Positions 23,322-36,943 of a stretch of 64,000 nucleotides of DNA are shown here, piece after piece. Below the pieces are notes generated by a model. The model ran no database searches. It was not told the DNA's origin and was given only the letters and a program-made list of their open reading frames with translations. Source of the DNA: Populus alba (Eukaryota > Streptophyta > Magnoliopsida > Malpighiales > Salicaceae). Each line of letters opens with the position of its first letter. Within the stretch, counting starts at the first letter, position 1. The translations under genes and the position numbers were made by a program. The DNA is taken from positions 12,528,967 to 12,592,966 of the forward strand of contig NC_133299.1 of NCBI RefSeq assembly GCF_005239225.2, read 5' to 3'.

Positions 23322-23569
23322 ACTTCAAATGCCTCATCTCAAATAACAATTTTTTTAAAAGGGAACAAAACAACGTGAAGTTTAACAACAATAAAGCTAT
23401 ATAAGGCTTTGTGTGAACATAGTGCAGAAAAAAAAATGTTATTAGATAATGTATGCATTATACTGATCATGTTAGAAAGGAATGCGATAACACAATACAA
23501 CTCACACATTACCTAGTAAACTGGAAAAAAAAAAAAAACATGGAACCAATTCAAAGGCATACAGATAAG
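23322..23569. repeat. Copy 1 of the repeat flanking the Copia insertion
   Basis: This 248-bp block (ATCAACTTCAAATGCCTCATC... to ...ACAGATAAG) recurs at 31317-31564 directly before the complete Copia element, and at 38504-38757 without an insertion. A shorter piece recurs at 24750-24822 and another at about 40919. Confidence 0.85.
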
Positions 23570-24736
23570 TGTTAAACATCTATCACAGATTGACATTGCT
23601 GGCACTGCCAACAATTATGAGAGTCAATGGAGAAAAAAGGGTGAAGACTCTCACAATCTAGCCTCAATTACTAGAGACACGTTAAGTGATCTTGGAGCTC
23701 TAACGACAATATGTTCAAACCAAGATGACATTCCAATCAAGCCTATAAATTCGGAAAGTTCAAACTAACAGGAACTCTGCATGGTAGTTCAGCAAAATTA
23801 CAAGGATTCTCTACTTTCAAATTCTCTATTATCAAAGCTGCCATCATAACAAACTCCTTTGCCATGAAGTTGTCATCACAATAAATCAACACTATCATCA
23901 ACCAGATTTCATGGGATCCTTTCCTTTTATTTTACATCTGAATCATTGTATCCAATTAGTTTAAATACTTCACTTGTATAGCCTAGTAGTTCACGTTGAA
24001 AACTTAAGAAGAGAAACTGAATATTCATTTGAGAAAAAAACACTCTGTCAACTCAGTTTATTTTTTCTTTATGGTATCAGAGCCTTTATGAACACTAGGC
24101 ACAACCTATCGCAAATACTACAGCTTATCCTCTCTTCATCTTCCCTCTTACCTTCCACTCATTTATTCCACAATGACTACCTTATCACTCCATGTTGGGA
24201 ACTTTATCACCCTCCAACTCACTCCAAACAATTACCCATTGTGGCGTGAACAAGCATTGGCTCTTGCTGAGAGTCAAGAAATGGTCAGTCATCTCACAAA
24301 TGAAGATCCTGCTCCAACAAAATACACAAACACAGAAAACTCAACCCCACAATTAACAGATGCTTTTATAGCATGGCGAAAGTCAGATAGTCTCCTTCGA
24401 GGGTGGATCATTGGAACACTTTCAGAGGAAACTCTAGGACTTGTTGTTGGTGTCGACACAGCTCATGCTGTTTGAGAGGCTCTCAAAAATGCATATGCAC
24501 AAGACTCACAAGAACGTGAGTTCACACCGCGACAAGAGGTAACCTACCTTCGAAAGGAAGACAACACAACAATCACAGAACACATTCAAACCTTCAAAGG
24601 TCTCTGTGACAACTTATCAGCCATTGGAAAGCTTGTACCAAACCAAGAAAAAGTCTTCTACCTTCTCACCAGCCTTGGTCCTTATTATGAAACATTCACA
24701 ACAACCATGTTGAAACCTCCTAGGCCATCATACTCT
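23570..24736 (+). mobile_element. Truncated Copia copy: 5' LTR, primer-binding site, partial gag
   Basis: The LTR spans 23570-24071 (502 bp, starts TGTTAAAC) and is followed by the initiator-Met primer site TGGTATCAGAGC at 24072. Gag starts with ATG at 24173 (MTTLSLHVGNFITLQLTPNN) and shows the Copia gag pattern YPLWREQALAL...LLRGWIIGTLS. It carries one TGA where the family has Trp (near 24472) and is cut off at about 24736, just after KPPRPSYS. It is nearly identical to 31565-32732 and preceded by the same 248-bp flank, so it is a secondary copy of flank plus element rather than an independent insertion. Confidence 0.85.
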
Positions 24737-24822
24737 ACCACTTATAAAAATGCCTCATCTCAAATAACAATTTTTTTAAAAGGGAACAAAACAACGTGAA
24801 GTTTAACAACAATAAAGCTTTT

Positions 24823-27263
24823 TTGTTAACAAAACAACATTGACTAACAACAGATCTCAATATTTATGTGGGCATTATATCATAATAAGAGTTCCCTATT
24901 ATATGGAACAACATATCTGTTATTGAGCTGAATGCCATTTTTTATAACAAAATTGTCTTTAAGATCACGACGTCTGTAATAAACAAAGCCATTATCATCA
25001 AAAATAGTATGTTTCTTGAATTTTTTTAGGAATCTTTTTTAGCAAACTCCCTCGTTCATACACTGACATTTTGGATTTGCAAGACCACATGGACCATGCA
25101 TCATGAATCTTGAAACAATTTCATAGCATTTTGGATCTGTAAATTTGTCAGGGATTTCAGCTGAAACAATGGAATCAACATCTTCAGGTGTACGACATTT
25201 AAAATTCAAGTGTAGCCAAATTAATATATGAGTGTGTGGCAAACCCCTCTTTTGAAATTCAATTGCATAAACATCTACAAAATAAAAAGAAAACTAAGCC
25301 AAACAATCCTAATAAGAATAGAAAGTTGTAATGTTTAGAAGAAATGAGATAAAAGATAAGGCACCTGCAATTATCTGACCAAAAGGCTTGCTTTATTTTA
25401 TGAAGGCTAACATATCAATAACCTTCGATATAAAAACACGTGTAATGATATCAGGCTTGTCTTCATGTTTGTAAATTCGACCTTTTGTAAGCTCCCTTTG
25501 TATCTCAGGCCAATTAACATTACATGTGAATGTAATAAATAGGTTAGGATTTCCATAGGCTCTACATATAGCCATTGCATCCTAGTAATTATTGATCATA
25601 TAACGTGGGCTACCAGTTAAAGAAGATGGAACAATGATTTTCCCAGCTAAGAAGCCTTCAACATCCCTATTAAGTATAGCTTCATGGATACCTTTATAAA
25701 CTTCTGTACGTAAATCTTTTTTATTAGCTCTGATATAATCAAGACAATCTTCTTCAACATTAACAAATACATCAACCAAGAATTGTTGGTACAAACGACC
25801 ACTTTTAATGATGGTATTATCGCACCCATGCCTTTCATTGATAAGGTAAGCATAATAAGCTCGCATCGGAACTCTTGACCTTTTCCTTGTTTTTCCATGT
25901 CCATGATCAACAAACATAATATTACATACAGGAGTAGCCATCTTCACCATAAGGAAACAAAAGGGGATACTGTAATGCCATGAATTTTGGATGTAATTTT
26001 GAGATCCTTTTTAAAGAACCTGAAAAGCATTCAATAATTATATCCCGTTCCGAGAAAAAATCTCCAATATCTCCAACAACTAATCCACCAATGTCATTTG
26101 ATGTAGGATCATCATATTGGCGTGAATCATGGTTTCGCTTTCCAAGTAAGCGAAGTTTATAATCAACAGATTGAATATTTTGAGTTTTGTCTCTAGCTTT
26201 GCGAAATAATTTGGCAAGTTCGTTTATTTCATCAAGCATTCTTAAAAGATCCACAACAATATTCTCATCCAGAGATGATGATTTGTAGTCTCTTGTAAAT
26301 GGTAAAAGTCTATTTGCAACTTCGTGAGCAGTGTCAAACACATAGAGCTGTGCAAACTTTGGTGATTCTCCATCAACAGGTAAGAGAGAGCCCATTAAAT
26401 GATGACAATGACCGTTTATCTTGAACACATATGGAGTTGGTTGATCATTAACAGAAGTATCAATCTTTGTGCCCATTGATGTGAAAGCAAACATAGAGCT
26501 ATAAGCTCGTATATTGTCCCGGAATTTTTTTAAAGTAGAGCCATTACTGGGATTAAGAAGAAAATCAAGAATTAAAGGAGTTGGTTGCATAGCTGGAAGG
26601 GAAACTTGACCATTAAGGCAACAAAGTGAGAAAGATGGATTCTTTTTAGATGAACGTGCAAGACGTTCTTGGAGCCAAAAAAAGTGCATTACAATGGCGA
26701 CATGTAAAAGTCTTATCACCAAAGTCAACATACTCGCATGTTTCCCCTAGAAATTACAAAGAAAATGAAAGATAATGAAAAAAAAGAACATGGATGATAT
26801 AAGGTATAAAAAAACGAATAAGTGTTGGGGAAATTTCAAGGTAAACTCACTTTTTCATTTTTTTTTGGTATTCAGATTGGCCACCCAATAGGCTTTGATA
26901 AGCAATTGGTCCATGTGTGGTGTTAGTCTCAAAGCTAGTATTGTTATTGGCATTTTCATCGACGAGAAATCCATATGCAAGATGTGCCTGACTTGTTGAT
27001 GCTATTAATGAAGAGGTACTATTATTCGAGATTGAATAATTTCCTTGTAAGGAAGTAGAGCATGCTGCACCATCATCAGTAGTATGTAAAAGCGAGTGAT
27101 CATTGGTTAGATGATCAGAGTTTTACGGTGTTGTTTGCGTGAATGAAAAATTTTTGTCACCCAAATTTCCTTCACTATAAATATGGATTGTTGAGTTGTA
27201 TGGTGAGGAAACACCAGGTCCAACATCATGGAATGGTTGTAATCTTTGTCGATCGCTAGTCAT
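24823..27263 (-). pseudogene. Helitron Rep (Helitron_like_N) protein, decayed and truncated
   Basis: Minus strand. A start ATG at 27263-27261 opens an N-terminal exon (MTSDRQRLQPFHD...) with an internal TAA, ending near 26851. The next exon runs from about 26748 through the Helitron-like N-terminal domain: FWLQERLARSSKKNP, HPKFMALQYPLLFPYGEDGY, PSSLTGSPRYMINNY, AICRAYGNPNLFITFTCN, then, after an intron at 25364-25275, GLPHTHILIWL with the H-x-H metal site of HUH rolling-circle enzymes. Homology continues to VVPYNRELLL near 24870 and stops at about 24823. That is before the KYxxKYxxK-type catalytic tyrosine region and before the helicase. At least three frameshifts and two in-frame stops are present. 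It can no longer encode transposase. Confidence 0.85.
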
Positions 27264-30200
27264 AAAATCGTTGCTTCTAAAAGTTAAAAGATAAATTTAA
27301 ATGGTCAAAGATAGTCAATCAAGGCAATTTTAATAACATGGTTAGATCTGAGAATATAAATGGAAAAGAAATAAAAATTCCATGAAAGAATAAGAAATCA
27401 AATAGAAAATTTAATCATTAAATAGAGGAAACATGAACACATGAAAAAAATCGCATTGATTTGAAAAAAAAATTAAGCATAGAATGGAAAAGACAAATAC
27501 AGCAACAAAGAAAGCATGAAAAATGCAGGCCAGGTTTTAAAATAAAGGTGCACATGTAGTTGCAGTGAGACAAGAAAAATATGGTGTTTCAGCTTCCTGT
27601 AACGTGGAGATAGTTGAACAACAATTGGAATAACAGACCTACAACAAAAGGTAAAAAATAAAAAGTCACGAAGCAAATTTGAATTTGTAAGGGGGACAAT
27701 AACAATAACAGCAAAAATACATGTGATTACAAAAAATACAAGCAAACAACTATGAAAAATATGTTTATTCTGCTGCAAAATTCAGAGTTGTTGCAATGGA
27801 AAGAAGCAAATGCAATCATAAAGAAAGTGTGGCATTTGTTGGAATAAACAGAGGTTGTATGAAATGAACATTTTTTTTCTCAACAAATTCTCGGTGTAAA
27901 CCAATTAAGCCACAAATTATATGCAATTGAATTCAAAATGCAAAACATGTTCATTATGCCGCACAATTTAGAGTTGTTCCAATAGAAAGAAGGAAATGCA
28001 ACAAAATAAAGAAAATGAGTGGAAATTGTTGCAATAAATAGAGGTGCTACGAAATGAACAAACTTTTTTCTCACCAAATTCTTGTTGTAAACCAATTTAG
28101 TCACTAATTATATGCAATGCAATTAAAAGCATTAATTCAGCCACCAATTACATGCTCAAATTAAAATCATAGGAATTGACAACATAATTTTATCAAAGAA
28201 AATTTTCTTCATGCAAGCATTGTTCAAAATAAAATTAGTCAGTCATCATATGTAATTGAATCGAAAAGCCTTGACATGAGCAATGTATATTGTTGTGGAG
28301 AAAATAGAACAAAAAAAATAATGGTTAAGCATAATGTTGTCAATGATTTCAACCATATTATATGAAATCAAATCTAAAGCGATAATTCAACTGCCACTTA
28401 TATAAAATTTAATTCAAAATCTAACTAAAACTAAATCATAAGGGAATGGTTTCTAATTTTCCAATCTAGGCAATTTTAATAATATGGTAAAAATAAAAAA
28501 TTTCAATGGAAAATAATTAAAAGCAAACTATTTAATGAAAGAATAAGATTAAAAAATTCACCAAAAAAGTTAATTATGTAATAAAGGAAACATGAACATA
28601 TATAAAAATCCAAATTTATTCATAAAAAAGCAAGCACATAATGGAAAAGAAAAATACAGTGACAAAGTTGCAGGCAAAAAAGGTGAGACAATAAAAAGGT
28701 GGTGTTTTAGCTTCCTGCAACCTGGAGAGAGTTCAACACCAATTGAAATAACATGCCTGTAACATATGGTGAAAAATAGAAAGGTAGCAAGGAAATTCGA
28801 TCTTTAGAGATGGACAATAACAATAATAAAAAAAATATATGTGATTATGAATATAGAAAGAAAATAATTATGAAAAATGTGTTTAATCTGCTGCAGAAAT
28901 AATAGTTGTTGTAATGAAAAGAAGCAAATGCAACAATAAAGAAAGTGAGTAGAATTTGTTGCAACAAACAAAGGTGATACCAAATGAACAATTTTATTTT
29001 CCACCAAAATCTTGCTGTAAACCAATTCAACCACTAATTATATGCATCCACTTCAAAGCAGCGACAATTCAACCACCAATTACATGCAACTGAAATTAAT
29101 TAAAGTCATGGCAATTAACAACATAATTTCAGAAAGAAAATTTTATTTATGCAAGTGTTGTTGAAAACAAAAGTAGCCAGCAATCACATGTAATTGAATT
29201 GAAAAATCTTGATATGAGCAATGTATATTTGTTGAGAGAATAAAATCCAATAAAACAATAATGGTTAAACATAAAGTTGTAAACCATTTTAGGCACAAAT
29301 TATATGCGCTGAAATTTAAAGTGATTCAAATTAAAATCATGGGAATTAACAACATAATTTTAACAAAGGAAATTTTCTTCATGCAAGCATTGTTCAAAAT
29401 AAAATTAGCTAGTCATCATATGTAATTGAATCGAAAAGCCTTGACATGAGCAATGTAAATTGTTGTGGAGAAAATAGAAAAAAATAATAATGGTTAAGCA
29501 TAATGTTGTCAATGATTTCAACCATATTATATGAAATCAAATCTAAAGCGATAATTCAACTGCCACTTATATAAAATTTAACTCAAAATCTAACTAAAAC
29601 TACATCGTAAGGGAATGGTTTCTAATTTTCCAATCGAGGCAATTTTAATAATATGGTAAAAATTGAAAATTTCAATGGAAAACAATTAAAAGCAAACTAT
29701 TTAATAAAAGAATAAGATTAAAAAATTCACCAAAAAAGTTAATTATGTAATAAAGGAAACATGAACATATATAAAAATCCAAAATAATACATAAAAAAGC
29801 AAGCACATAATGGAAAAGAAAAATACAGTGACAAAGCTGCAGACAAAAAACCGATCAAGTTTGAAAATAAAGGTATACCTATAGCTTGAGTGAGACAGGA
29901 AAAAGGTGGTGTTTCAGCTTCCTGCAACCTGGAGAGAGTTCAACACCAATTGAAATAACATGCATGTAACATATGGTGAAAAATAGAAAGCTAGCAAGGA
30001 AATTTGAACTTTAGAGATGCACAATAACAATAATAAAAAAATATGTGTGATTATGAAAATCAAAAGAAATAATTATGAAAAATGTGTTTAATCTGCTACA
30101 AAAATAATAGTTTTGCAATGAAAAGAAGCAAATGCAACAATAAAGAAAGTGAGTAGAATTTGCTGCAACAAACAAAGGTGATAAAAAAATGAACAATTTT

Positions 30201-31559
30201 ATTTTCCACCAAAATCTTGTTGTAAACCAATTCAACCACTAATTATATGCATCCACTTCAAAGCAGCAGCAATTCAACCACCAATTACATGCAACTGAAA
30301 TTAATTAAAGTCATGACAATTAACAATATAATTTCAGAAAGAGAATTTTATTTATGCAAGTGTTGTTGAAAACAAAAGTAGCCAACAATCACATGTAATT
30401 AAATTGAAAAATCTTGATATGAGCAAGGTATATTTGTTGAGAGAATAAAATCCAATAAAACAATAATGGTTAAGCATAAAGTTGTAAACCATTTTAGGCA
30501 CAAATTATATGCACTGAAATTTAAAGTGATAATTTAATGGCTAATTATATATAATTTAATTCAAAGGCCAAGGAAAAATAAAACAACATGCTAAAAATTC
30601 TTTATTCAACGGTAGCACTTTAAATGACCATGTCAAACCAATAAACAATTTAATTTTATGTTTTCAAGCATAGAAGTAATAACATTGATTCCCTGCATTA
30701 TTTCATTAGCTAACCTAGCAATTAACATCCAAATGGAAAAATCTTCAACATACTGTTATTTCTTATTCCTAAGCATATTTCATTTCGGAATGCATCTCTT
30801 TAAATAACCACTAACATGAGTTCAACCAACTCTTTTTTTAAACACATATCATTAAGCATGAGTTCAAGCGACATCTTTTTTTTAAAAAAAAACACACAAA
30901 TCAGCAATTATATATTTTCGAGCAGAGCAAAACAACACCCTATTCTCAAGCTATCATGCAAACAAAGAATAAGCATTGATTAATTTAACTTAAGCTTTTT
31001 CAACAACAACAAAGATATTCTAAAAAATTTAGTAGAAATAGCTTGTAAGAAAGAATGAAACAACTAAGAACCAGAACACTGTTTAATAAAAAAAAAAAAA
31101 AAGGCATGAAAATACCTTGTTAAACATTCCTTGAAAGTGGATAGCAAAATCAATAGCCTACACGATTAAAGATTCTGAGAAGGTCCACACAAAATAAAGC
31201 AACTTGTAAAACAAACATTTTCAGATGCATAAATCCACTAATCAACCAAATTAGCACCCAAAATCCAAATGGAAATAAACCACAAACAAATTGTTTTTCT
31301 CATATCTGAAGCACCAATCAACTTCAAATGCCTCATCTCAAATAACAATTTTTTTAAAAGGGAACAAAACAACGTGAAGTTTAACAACAATAAAGCTACC
31401 TAAGGCTTTGCGTGAACATAGTGCAGAAAAAAATGTTATTAGATAATGTATGCATTATGCTGATCATGCTAGAAAGGAATGAGATAACACAATACAACTC
31501 ACACATTACCTAGTAAACTGGAAAAAAAAAAAACATGGAACCAATTCAAAGGCATATAG
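27264..31559. repeat. Left part of the 1.2-1.8 kb tandem array
   Basis: Non-coding, A-rich DNA upstream of the Rep gene. Monomers begin with the phrase AATGGAAAAGA(A/C)AAATACAG at about 27453, 28617 and 29786 (periods 1164 and 1169). Each contains the GCAACCTGGAGAGAGTTCAAC block, the TAGTTGTTGCAATGGAAAGA block and the CCACTAATTATATGCA block. The third monomer is longer and runs to the Copia insertion at 31560. Its end (31317-31564) is the repeat that flanks the insertion. Small minus-strand ORFs here are the same shadow frame repeated. Confidence 0.8.
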
Positions 31560-31564
31560 ATAAG

Positions 31565-32066
31565 TGTTAAACATCTATCACAGATTGACATTGCTGGCAC
31601 TGCCAACAATTATGAGAGTCAATGGAGAAAAAAGGGTGAAGACTCTCACAATCTAGCCTCAATTACTGGAGACACGTTAAGTGATCTTGGAGCTCTAACG
31701 GCAATATGTTCAAACCAAGATGACATTCCAATCAAGCCTATAAATTCGGAAAGTTCAAACTAACAGGAACTCTGCATGGTAGTTCAGCAAACTTACAGGT
31801 ATTCTCTACGTTCAAATTCTCTATTATCAAAGCTGTCATCGTAACAAACTCCTCTGCCATGAAGTTGTCATCACAATAAATCAGTAGTATCATCAACCAG
31901 ATTTCATGAGATCCTTTCCTTTTATTTTACATCTAAATCATTGTATCCAATTAGTTTAAATACTTCACTTGTATAGCCTAGTAGTTCACGTTGAAAACTT
32001 AAGAAGAGAAACTGAATATTCATTTGAGAAAAAAACACTCTGTCAGCTCAGTTTATTTTTTCTTTA
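31565..32066 (+). repeat. 5' LTR of the Copia element
   Basis: 502 bp. It starts TGTTAAACATCTATCACAGA and ends at TTCTTTA directly before the primer-binding site. Compared with the 3' LTR it lacks a 24-bp piece around AAGGATACACGAGATCC. The end is TA rather than the usual CA. Confidence 0.9.
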
Positions 32067-32078
32067 TGGTATCAGAGC
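32067..32078 (+). other. Primer-binding site, initiator Met-tRNA type
   Basis: TGGTATCAGAGC immediately follows the LTR. It is the standard plant Copia primer site. Confidence 0.9.
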
Positions 32079-32167
32079 CTTTATGAACACTAGGCACAAC
32101 CTATCGCAAATACTACAGCTTATCCTCTCTTCATCTTCCCTCTTACCTTCCACTCATTTATTCCATA

Positions 32168-33188
32168 ATGACTACCTTATCACTCCATGTTGGGAACTTT
32201 ATCACCCTCCGACTCACTCCAAACAATTACCCATTATAGCATGAACAAGCATTGGCTCTTGTTGAGAGTCAAGAAATGGTCAATCATCTCACAAATGAAG
32301 ATCCTGCTCCAACAAAATACACAAACACAGAAAACTCAACCCCACAATTAACAGATGCTTTTATAGCATGGTGAAAGTCAGATAGTCTCCTTCGAGGGTG
32401 GATCATTGGAACACTCTCAAAGGAAACTCTAGGACTTGTTGTTGGTCTCGACACAACTCATGTTGTTTGAGAGGCTCTCAAAAATGCACATGCACAAGAC
32501 TCACAAGAACGTGAGTTCACACTGCGACAACAGGTAACCTACCTTCGAAAGGAAGACAACACAACAATCACAGAACACATTCAAACCTTCAAAGGTCTCT
32601 GTGACAACTTATCAGCCATTGGAAAGCCTGTACCAGACTAAGAAAAAGTCTTCTACCTTCTCACTAGCCTTGGTCCTCATTATGAAACATTCACAACAAC
32701 CATGTTGAAACCTCCCAAGCCATCATACTCTGAGTTGGTCTCTCAACTCCAAAACTTTGATCAAAGGCGTAATTGGTTCTCCAATCACACAGACATCACA
32801 GCTCCTTCTCCCACTCATCAATTGGCTTTTTATGGACAGCAACAACAACGTCCACAATCAAACTCTTCAGGCTATCGTGGCCCCTCATAAAAATTCAATT
32901 CTAAAGGTCTTGGATTCCAAGCTCAACAGCGAAGGGACTCCTCTTCATCAAATTCATAGCGTAGACCTCCACCACCTGGTGAGCGTCGCATGACACCAAC
33001 AGAGAGGGATACAATGCTAGTATTATGGGATGACTGGGCCATGTTGCTAAAATATGCTGGTGGGTGCCAAAGAAACCCGCTCAACAAGATGAGATTCCAC
33101 AAGCACTTGCAACACTCACTTTGGACACCACCATTGCTGACACTGAATGGACAGCGGACACTGGAGCTTCCAACCATATGACAGGTAA
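32168..33188 (+). pseudogene. Copia gag and start of protease, broken
   Basis: Starts with ATG at 32168 (MTTLSLHVGNF). The frame carries TAG/TGA/TAA stops at several positions that are Trp in the family (NYPL*HEQ, AFIAW*K, HVV*EALK), plus later ones. A zinc-knuckle remnant GHVAKIC lies near 33040-33060, and the protease signature ADTGASNHMTG at about 33154-33187. Trp-to-stop changes of this kind are expected from decay of methylated cytosines. Confidence 0.8.
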
Positions 33189-36100
33189 GCCAGGTATGTT
33201 AACAAACATTCATAAATACTCCTGGTGCTGACTCTGTGCTAATCGGAGATTGGTCTTCCATGCCAATTCTTGCAATTGGTGATACGTGTATAAAACAAAA
33301 AACATTTGCCTTACCTCTCAATGATGTCCTATTGGTTCCAAACTTAACAAAAAATTTACTTTCCGTAAGCCAGCTAACTAATCAATTTCCTGTTAATTGT
33401 GAGTTTTCTAATGTTGATTTTTGTGTTAAGGAACGGGAAACAGGACAGGCAGTGATAATGGGGAAACGCAAGGGTGATCTCTACGTCCTCCCTACTTCAC
33501 CAGAATTGTATTTCTCTCATCGTTTCAAATCAGGCACAACAGAAGTTTGGCATCAACGTCTAGGCTCAGTCTTCAGCATTACAAATGCTAAAAAATAAAG
33601 GACTTATTGATGTTGTAGGGACAATAAAATTACAACATCTTTGTGATAGTTGTCAACTAGGAAAACTTAGTTGTTTACTTTTTTCTAAATCAGAACATTC
33701 AAGTACTGGTATCTTTGAAAAAATTCATTGTGATTTATGGGGACTAGCACCAGTTTTATCAATTGCAAAGTTTAAATATTATACTTGCTTAGTAGATGAT
33801 TTTTCTAAGTATACTTGGATTATTCCCTTGCGCAACAAATCTGACTTCTTTAATGCATACTTAGCTTTTGAAAAATATGTTATTAGACAGTTTAACAAGC
33901 AAATTAAAATATTTCATTCAGATGGAGGTGGTGAGTTCATCAATTCAAAACTACTGACTCATTTTCTTTCTACATGCATTGTTCATCAGATATCATCACC
34001 ATATACTCCTGAGCAAACTGGTATAGTTAAGAGACGCCATAAGACCATTAGAGAATTAGGAATGACTATGTTATTTCACAGTGGAGCACCTTTATTCTTA
34101 TGGATAGAAGCCTTCACCATGGCAGTATATCTTATGAATTGCTTACCTTCTTCTACTCTTAACTTTGAAACACCATATTTTGCACTTCATGGGACACACC
34201 CAAATTACTCCTTACTCAGAGCATTTGGATCTAAATGCTTTCCTTACACTTGGGATATTCGAAAACACAAATTTGATCCAAAAACACTTCCATGCATTTT
34301 TGTAGGTTACAGTGAAAAACATAAGGCTTATAAGTGTTTTCATCCAACAAGTAAAAAAAATTTCATCTCTCGTCATGTTGTCTTTGATGAATTAATTTTT
34401 CCATACAAGCCTATCAACAAATGTTGCAAGACAACCAATCAACCACAAGTAATTAGTATTTTTTATTCTTGGTTACCACATACTAATAACTCTTCCTTTA
34501 CAGGAGCAATTACGGACTCTGCCTCACTCCCATGTCAAAGTCTGTTGCTGCCAAATGACATTAGTACTCCACAAAATTTCTCCCCATCTACAGATCTCAC
34601 AGAGTCACAATGGCAATATCCTATTGTTGAGTCACAGACCAGTCCAGACATTAATGCCAATAATAGGTTTGCTCATAGCATAATTTCACCAGACACATCT
34701 CTATCACAAGGATGTCAAGAGTCTCATGGGTCAGCATAAGAAATTCCTCCTCTGATTATCAGTGAAACACCAGAAGCAGCATTGCTAGCTCATTCCATGG
34801 TCACTCAGTCTAAACAGGGTATAGTAAAGCCAAATCCTAAATATGCCTTAACCACCAGCACCTCAGCTAATATACCCCATGAGCCTCACAATATTAAAGT
34901 TGCACTGGCACATCCTGGTTGGAGAGCAGCAATAGAGGAAGAGCTGGCAGCACTACATCAAAATGAGACTTGGAAATTGGTTCCACGAACATCAAAGATG
35001 AATGTCATTGGTTCTAAATGGTGTTTAAATCAAAGCTCAAACCAGATGGTTCTCTAGATCGACTCAAAGCACGTTTAGTTGCAAAAGGGTATCATCAAAT
35101 TGATGGAGTAGACTACACTGAAACTTTTTCTCCAGTTATCAAACCAGGAACAATTCGCATGATAATTACCATAGCCCTTGTTCAGAAGTGGTCCATTCGG
35201 CAATTGGATGTAAAAAATGCCTTCTTGCATGATTTAATTTCTGAAGATCTTTACATGCAACAACCACCAGGAATGGCAGACTCTCAACATCCGACACATG
35301 TCTACAGACTATAAAGAGCTCTTTATGGCCTAAAACAAGCACCACGTGCTTGGTTTGATCATTTCAGTACATTTCTTCTTAAATATGGTTTTTTTTTGCA
35401 GTTTATCTGACCCTTTATTGTTTGTTCTCCATTCAGATTATGGCTCATTGATTTTGCTCCTCTATATAGATGATATGTTGCTCACAGGATCAACTCCAAC
35501 ACTGGTATCCAATTTTATTATGGTGCTAAGTAGTGAATTCGCAATGAAAGACTTAGGCCCTATACACCACTTTCTTGGAATGGAAATCACACCAACAACA
35601 AGTGGCCTTCATCTATCCCAGTCACATTATGCATTGACAATACTTGAACGATCAAATATGGTTGATTGTAAGCCTATGAGTACTCCTCTTGAAGCTAAAA
35701 CAAAAATATCTTCCAACGATATTCTCATGGAAGACCCAAGTTACTATCAAGGAATAGTAGGAGCTTTACACTATCTTACACTCACTCGTCCTGATCTATC
35801 ATTTAGTGTTAATTATGTATCTCAATTCATGCATGCTCCCACAATGATGCATTTAAAAATGGTTCGACGTATTTTATGATATGTCAAAGGCACAATTGAA
35901 ATGGGATTACATTTTTCTTCGCACACTACACTTGATCTATTTGCTTTCTCGGATGCAGATTGGGCGGGGTGCCCTACAACAAGAGGATCCATTACTGGCT
36001 ATTGTACATTCCTTGGAGGAAATCTTATCTCATGGTGTGCAAAAAAACAGCACATAATTTATCGGTCAAGCACAGAAGCAGAATATCGTGCAATGGCTAA

Positions 36101-36410
36101 CACGACGGCAGAACTCACATGGTTGGCTTTCATTCTCAAAGATCTCCGCATCACACTATCATCTCCTCTCATTCTTTACTACGACAATCTAAGTGCACTT
36201 CACATGACAGTGAATCTGGTATTCCATGCCCGAAGCAAACATATCGAGTTGGATTATCATTTTGTGCGCGAACATTTTGCCCAAGGATTGCTTGTACTCA
36301 ACATATCTCATCAGGTAATCAAGTTGCCGACCTCTTCACCAAACCAATGTCAAAAACGGCTCTTCAATATTTTCGCAACAAACTTTGCCTCCAGCCTTGA
36401 CAAAGTTTGA
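33189..36410 (+). pseudogene. Copia pol: integrase, reverse transcriptase, RNase H, broken
   Basis: Segments in order: pre-integrase zinc region (VWHQRLG, then CDSCQLGK at about 33640); integrase core with CLVDDFSKYTWI, FHSDGGGEF and SPYTPEQTG; the C-terminal GYSEKHKAYKCF. Reverse transcriptase has [33 protein letters not shown] and the YIDD box at 35465. RNase H has SDADWAGCPTTRGSITGY and YRSSTEAEYRAMA. Frameshifts occur at about 33590, 35030 and 35390, stops at about 34738, 35312 and 35877, and a late shift before VADLFTKPMSK at about 36320. The integrase has GIVKRRH where GIVER is usual. Confidence 0.88.
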
Positions 36411-36417
36411 GGGAGGG
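36408..36417 (+). other. Polypurine tract
   Basis: TGAGGGAGGG directly precedes the 3' LTR start at 36418, the expected plus-strand priming site. Confidence 0.8.
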
Positions 36418-36943
36418 TGTTAAACATCTATCAGAGATTGACATTGCTGGCACTGCCAACAATTATGAGAGTCAATGGAGAAATAAGGATACACGAGATC
36501 CTTGGAGAAAAAAGGGTGAAGACTCACAATCTAGCCTCAATTACTAGAGAGACGTTGAGTGATCTTGGAGCTCTAACGGCAATATGTTCAAACCAAGATG
36601 ACATTCCAATCAAGCCTATAAATTCGAAAAGTTCAAACTAACAGGAACTCTGCATGGTAGTTCAACAAACTTACAGGGATTCTCTTCTTTCAAATTCTCT
36701 ATTATCAAAGTTGTCATTGTAACAAACTCCTCTGCCATGAAGCTATCATCACAATAAATCAGCACTGTCATCAACCAGATTTCATGGGATCCTTTCCTTT
36801 TATTTTACATCTGAATCATTGTATCCAATTAGTTTAAATACTTCACTTGTACAGCCTAGTAGTTCACGTTGAAACTTAAAAAGAGAATCTGAATATTCAT
36901 TTGAGAAAAAAACACTTTGTCAACTCAGTTTATTTTTTCTTTA
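36418..36943 (+). repeat. 3' LTR of the Copia element
   Basis: 526 bp, starting TGTTAAACATCTATCAGAGA and ending TTCTTTA. It is followed by the second ATAAG. Confidence 0.9.

Noticed and set aside
27473..30235. Several Phe/Leu/Tyr-rich minus-strand frames that look like small membrane proteins
   Set aside because: They are the same A-rich array segments read in reverse in each monomer; stops and shifts vary freely between copies.
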